64,000 bases of DNA from Mucilaginibacter sp. 14171R-50 (GTDB lineage: Bacteria > Bacteroidota > Bacteroidia > Sphingobacteriales > Sphingobacteriaceae). The stretch is taken from positions 3,410,001 through 3,474,000 of the forward strand of contig NZ_CP048115.1 in the NCBI RefSeq assembly GCF_010093045.1. The letters run 5' to 3'. How positions within the stretch are numbered: position 1 is the stretch's first letter; every line of letters starts with the position of its first letter. The position numbers were made by a program, and so were the translations under genes. The notes beneath the pieces were generated by a model, which ran no database searches, was not told where the DNA came from, and saw nothing but the letters and a program-made list of their open reading frames with translations. Positions 61,333-64,000 of the stretch are shown here, one piece after another.

Positions 61333-61350
61333 ATACTACATATGTAGTAT
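61333..61350. promoter_or_regulatory. 18-bp perfect palindrome, candidate operator
   Basis: ATACTACATATGTAGTAT is its own reverse complement. It lies 70 bases before the histidine kinase start (61420) and 81 bases from the yjbQ start (61252), in the divergent promoter region. Such symmetry is typical of a homodimeric repressor or activator site. No regulator gene is next to it. Confidence 0.55.
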
Positions 61351-61419
61351 TTTATTACCTACTCCGTTGATTATCATAAATATTATTTATATATACATCA
61401 TATTTATACAAACCAGAAT

Positions 61420-63195
61420 ATGAAGCGTATCCCCCTGGTCGTGATGTTCGTCGTTTTTCTTAGCCTTGGTGCATCGTCACAAACAACAAGGCAGCTTATC
61501 GATTCGGCCCGCGTAAACAAAACAACCAATTTCGCTAAGGTTGTCAAATTTGCAACACGCGCTTATGGGCAGGCCAGGGCCGAAAATCAAACGAAGTTAC
61601 AAGGCGAAGCTGCCTTTATGATAGGCATGGGCAACTACCTTTCGGGCAACCCCGATAAAACGTTACGCTGGTATATCGAAGCCGAAAAACTTTATCAGGC
61701 TGCAGATTTTACCGACGGGCTGGCCGAGCTATACTCGGACATGGCGATACTATACCTGCGTTTGAAAAAGATGAAGGAAGCAGATGAGATCAGCCAAAAA
61801 GCAATTAGCTACGCCTTGCGAACCAAAAATAAACAGCGGCTGTCCGCCGCTATAAATAACAGGGGGTTGATGTTTTTAGATGGCGGCAAAATGGACAGCG
61901 CCATAACTTACTTCAGCAAAAGTTATGCTATCTATAAAGTTATCAAAGACAAAGTTGGTATGGCGTATGCGTTAGACTACATGGCTTCGGCATTATCCGA
62001 AAAAGGGCAATACGGCCCGGCCCTGTCTGCCATGAACGAGAGCAAGCAACTGCGCGCCGGTGTAGGCGATAAAACGGGAGAGGCCATAGCCGTAAATAAT
62101 ATAGGTGAGCTTTATCTAAAAATAAATAAGCCGGCCGAGGCTGCTCCTTATTTTATAGAAGCGGGAAAAAAGGCGCATGCGCTTAAATATGCCGCCCTTG
62201 AAACATATACGTACAGCCAGCTGGCTATAAGTTATAAAATGCAGGGAAAGTATAAAGAGGCTTTTGAAGCGCAGACAACCTACCTTGAGCTTACCCAGCA
62301 AGAACTGGACGCGAAGCGTAATAAAGACATTGAGGAGTTACAAACCAAATATGCTACCGACAAGAAAGAACAGGAAAACAAGCTGCTTTTAGCTAAAGCA
62401 AGAGAACAAAAGGCTGAGTTAAGCCGTAACCGGGTTGGTATTTACGCTTTGTTGGCCACTATTATATTTTTAGCCATTATATTTTACCTGGTTTACAACC
62501 GTTACCGCATTAAACAACAGGCACGCTTTCGCGAGGCGATGCTTGAGGAAGAACATTTGCGCACGCAGGCTATTATGGATGCCGAAGAGAACGAACGCCA
62601 GCGCCTTGCCCGTGAATTGCACGATGGTATTGGTCAAATGCTTTGCAGCGCCCGTATGCAGCTGGAATATTCACAATTAGATGATGGCCCGGCGGATGAA
62701 GATAACGCCGCCCTGCAGATGCTGGATGACTCTATAAAAGAGGTGCGCGACCTGTCGCACAGTATGATGCCGCCTTATATCCTCAACAAAAATCTGAGGG
62801 AGGCCATTGAGGAATTTATACACAGGCTTAATAATAAAGACCTGGTTAACATTTATACCGAATGGGTGAACACGGATAACATGCCGATAGATAAAACCAC
62901 TACGCTTATGCTATACCGAAGCGTGCAGGAGATCATATCTAACGTGTTTAAGCATGCCCGGGCAAAAAATATTCATATCGAGCTGGTAAACCACGATACC
63001 GAACTTACCCTGATGATCGTAGACGATGGCGTAGGCTTTGACAAGGACAGCCTTTTGAAGACCAACAAAGGGCTGGGATTAAAGAATATCGAATCGCGCG
63101 TGGCGTACATCGGCGGTAGCCTGGCTATTGATGCTACGCCGGGCAGGGGGGTTACCTATGTTATCGAATTACCATTGTTAAGCGTAGCGTCGTGA
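61420..63195 (+). CDS. TPR-domain sensor histidine kinase (NarX/DesK-type core)
   Basis: A 591-residue protein. Signal peptide (to about residue 21), a TPR region (about 30-290) with repeats such as YLSGNPDKTLRWYIEAEKLY and INKPAEAAPYFIEAGKKA, a coiled coil, one transmembrane helix (about 340-360), then a HisKA_3 core: LARELHDGIGQMLCSARMQLEY with His401, and an HATPase domain with VQEIISNVFKHARA, VDDGVGF and NKGLGLKNIESRVAYIGG. This class normally partners a LuxR-type response regulator, but none is adjacent. Its periplasmic TPR may bind an unknown ligand or partner. Confidence 0.92.
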   Translation: MKRIPLVVMFVVFLSLGASSQTTRQLIDSARVNKTTNFAKVVKFATRAYGQARAENQTKLQGEAAFMIGMGNYLSGNPDKTLRWYIEAEKLYQAADFTDGLAELYSDMAILYLRLKKMKEADEISQKAISYALRTKNKQRLSAAINNRGLMFLDGGKMDSAITYFSKSYAIYKVIKDKVGMAYALDYMASALSEKGQYGPALSAMNESKQLRAGVGDKTGEAIAVNNIGELYLKINKPAEAAPYFIEAGKKAHALKYAALETYTYSQLAISYKMQGKYKEAFEAQTTYLELTQQELDAKRNKDIEELQTKYATDKKEQENKLLLAKAREQKAELSRNRVGIYALLATIIFLAIIFYLVYNRYRIKQQARFREAMLEEEHLRTQAIMDAEENERQRLARELHDGIGQMLCSARMQLEYSQLDDGPADEDNAALQMLDDSIKEVRDLSHSMMPPYILNKNLREAIEEFIHRLNNKDLVNIYTEWVNTDNMPIDKTTTLMLYRSVQEIISNVFKHARAKNIHIELVNHDTELTLMIVDDGVGFDKDSLLKTNKGLGLKNIESRVAYIGGSLAIDATPGRGVTYVIELPLLSVAS

Positions 63196-63264
63196 GCAAA
63201 TAATGGCCTGTTCAATATATTGCAAACAAAATCGCCGATGCGATTGCTTTAAGTAAAAACAGCT

Positions 63265-63696
63265 ATGGATATTCAAATAAAGCCTGCAGAACTATACCGC
63301 GATAATGTTATCGCCTTACTAACCACCGAGAACCTGCCAACGAGCGATCTTGGTATTATGCTCAATAACTTTTTTGTGGCAGTAAATAATGGAGAAGTAA
63401 TAGGTGTTGCCGGCTTGGAAACTTATGGTGCTTATGGGTTATTACGTTCGGTCACTACCGCAAGGGCGTGGCGCGGACAGGGCATCGCGTCGCAATTGCT
63501 TAGTAAAATAGAAGCGCTTGCCGCTGATACGGGCCTTAAAGCGATATACCTTTTCACCGAAAGTTCCCGGGATTATTTTGAAACAAAGGGTTACGAACAT
63601 ATTGCCCGTATGGATATCCCCGAAGAAGTAAAAGGCTCATCAGAGTTCGCGCATGTTTGCCCCGAATCGGCAACGGCTATGCAAAAATCGTTGTAG
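63265..63696 (+). CDS. ArsN2-like GNAT acetyltransferase
   Basis: A 143-residue GNAT enzyme: LLTTENLPTSDLG at the N-terminus, FFVAVNNGEVIGVAGLETYGAYGLLRSVTT, the acetyl-CoA site RAWRGQGIASQLL, then IYLFTESSRDYFETKGYEHI and a closing CPESATAMQKSL. This set matches ArsN2 arsenic-resistance N-acetyltransferases, but no arsR, arsC, arsB or arsM gene is near, so the substrate is uncertain. It follows the kinase gene by 69 bases. Confidence 0.75.
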   Translation: MDIQIKPAELYRDNVIALLTTENLPTSDLGIMLNNFFVAVNNGEVIGVAGLETYGAYGLLRSVTTARAWRGQGIASQLLSKIEALAADTGLKAIYLFTESSRDYFETKGYEHIARMDIPEEVKGSSEFAHVCPESATAMQKSL

Positions 63697-63770
63697 CGCT
63701 CTTGAAATATCTTTGAAACAAGCCGTTCCATTTTTTTGTAACTTATGTGACTGTCAGCAGTCTATACGTT

Positions 63771-64000
63771 ATGAAAAAGAAAGAAACCTTTAGCATTCAT
63801 GGCAAAAACCTGGTTAATAAGATCAAGGAACTTATTGAAGAAGGTAACATCACCAGTATTACCATAAGCGATAAAAATGGAAAGGAGCTTATGACGTTCC
63901 CTTTATCGGTAGGGGTTGTTGCGGCAGTTATTGCTCCTGTACTTGCGGCAGTTGGCGCGCTTGCTTTGTTTGTTGGCGAATGCAGCCTGACCGTAGAACG
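63771..64000 (+). CDS. DUF4342 protein, N-terminal part (cut by window edge)
   Basis: Reads from ATG 63771 to the window end without a stop (76 codons): KKKETFSIHGKNLVNKIKELI, ISDKNGKELMTFPLSVGVV, then a hydrophobic Ala/Val-rich helix, AAVIAPVLAAVGALALFV. This matches the DUF4342 family: a small soluble domain followed by one membrane helix. Function unknown. The rest lies beyond the window. Confidence 0.75.
   Translation, partial: MKKKETFSIHGKNLVNKIKELIEEGNITSITISDKNGKELMTFPLSVGVVAAVIAPVLAAVGALALFVGECSLTVE

Noticed and set aside
1..64000. CRISPR arrays, tRNA or rRNA genes
   Set aside because: No regularly spaced direct repeats, no cloverleaf-like or rRNA-like sequence found in any intergenic space on reading both strands.

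Overview
The window reads as chromosomal DNA of a free-living, polysaccharide-degrading member of the Bacteroidota, most likely Sphingobacteriaceae (Mucilaginibacter- or Pedobacter-like). This rests on a SusC/SusD system with its own ECF sigma factor and FecR anti-sigma factor, many secreted glycoside hydrolases (families 3, 29, 76, 97, 125 and GH36/27-like), typical Bacteroidota small families (DUF4142, DUF4268, DUF4342, SPW, DUF892), scarce Shine-Dalgarno sequences, and dispersed palindromic repeats of a kind common in this group. No tRNA, rRNA, CRISPR array, transposase or prophage was seen. The genus is an inference; no marker gene is present.

Layout. 1-9 kb: the start of a leftward gene running off the edge, an SPW membrane protein, a small lipoprotein, a TPR/membrane protein with a kinase dimerisation box but no ATPase domain, a DinB protein, three small leftward genes (one KTSC), a CHASE3/PAS histidine kinase, a CinA-type amidase, a YetF-like protein and a DUF892 ferritin-like protein. 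9-12 kb: three short-chain dehydrogenases, one with a Tat signal. 12-19.5 kb: a Tat-exported alpha-galactosidase-like enzyme, DUF1801, an M28 peptidase, OmpA-domain and PRC-barrel proteins and a FUSC transporter-like protein. 19.6-26 kb: PEP carboxylase, an unrecognised membrane protein, DUF4142, DUF763 and DUF4268. 26-31 kb: GH3 and GH29 enzymes diverging, with an SMP-30 lactonase coupled to the GH29 gene. 30.8-36.7 kb: two glycosyltransferases diverging from a five-gene operon with receiver-PP2C phosphatase, STAS antagonist, RsbW-like kinase with a long internal insertion, and an acyltransferase. This is a likely partner-switching circuit for a surface polysaccharide. 36.9-46.7 kb: a GH97 gene with a frameshifted end, a GNAT, a PQQ dehydrogenase with built-in cytochrome c, a half-deleted DUF4038/GH140-like gene, a transglutaminase-like protein, a sugar isomerase-like protein and a DHA2 MFS exporter. 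46.8-60.2 kb: a coherent alpha-mannan utilisation locus. 60.3-64 kb: pentapeptide-repeat protein, YjbQ, a TPR histidine kinase, an ArsN2-like acetyltransferase and the start of a DUF4342 gene.

How the genes work together. In the mannan locus, the STN domain of the SusC transporter should signal to FecR and release the sigma factor. SusC/D and a SusE-like lipoprotein bind and import glycan. GH76 would cut the alpha-1,6-mannan backbone and GH125 would trim mannose from the products. Hairpins between the binding genes and the enzyme genes, including a good intrinsic terminator just before GH125, suggest graded expression along the transcript.

The best candidates for something undescribed are the partner-switching/acyltransferase operon with its modified kinase (32995-36675), the Tat-exported/cytoplasmic SDR pair (9105-11137), and the ATPase-less TPR-kinase-like protein (1936-3411). 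Two lesions are visible directly: the GH97 frameshift near 38760 and the half-barrel GH140-like gene at 42070-42810.
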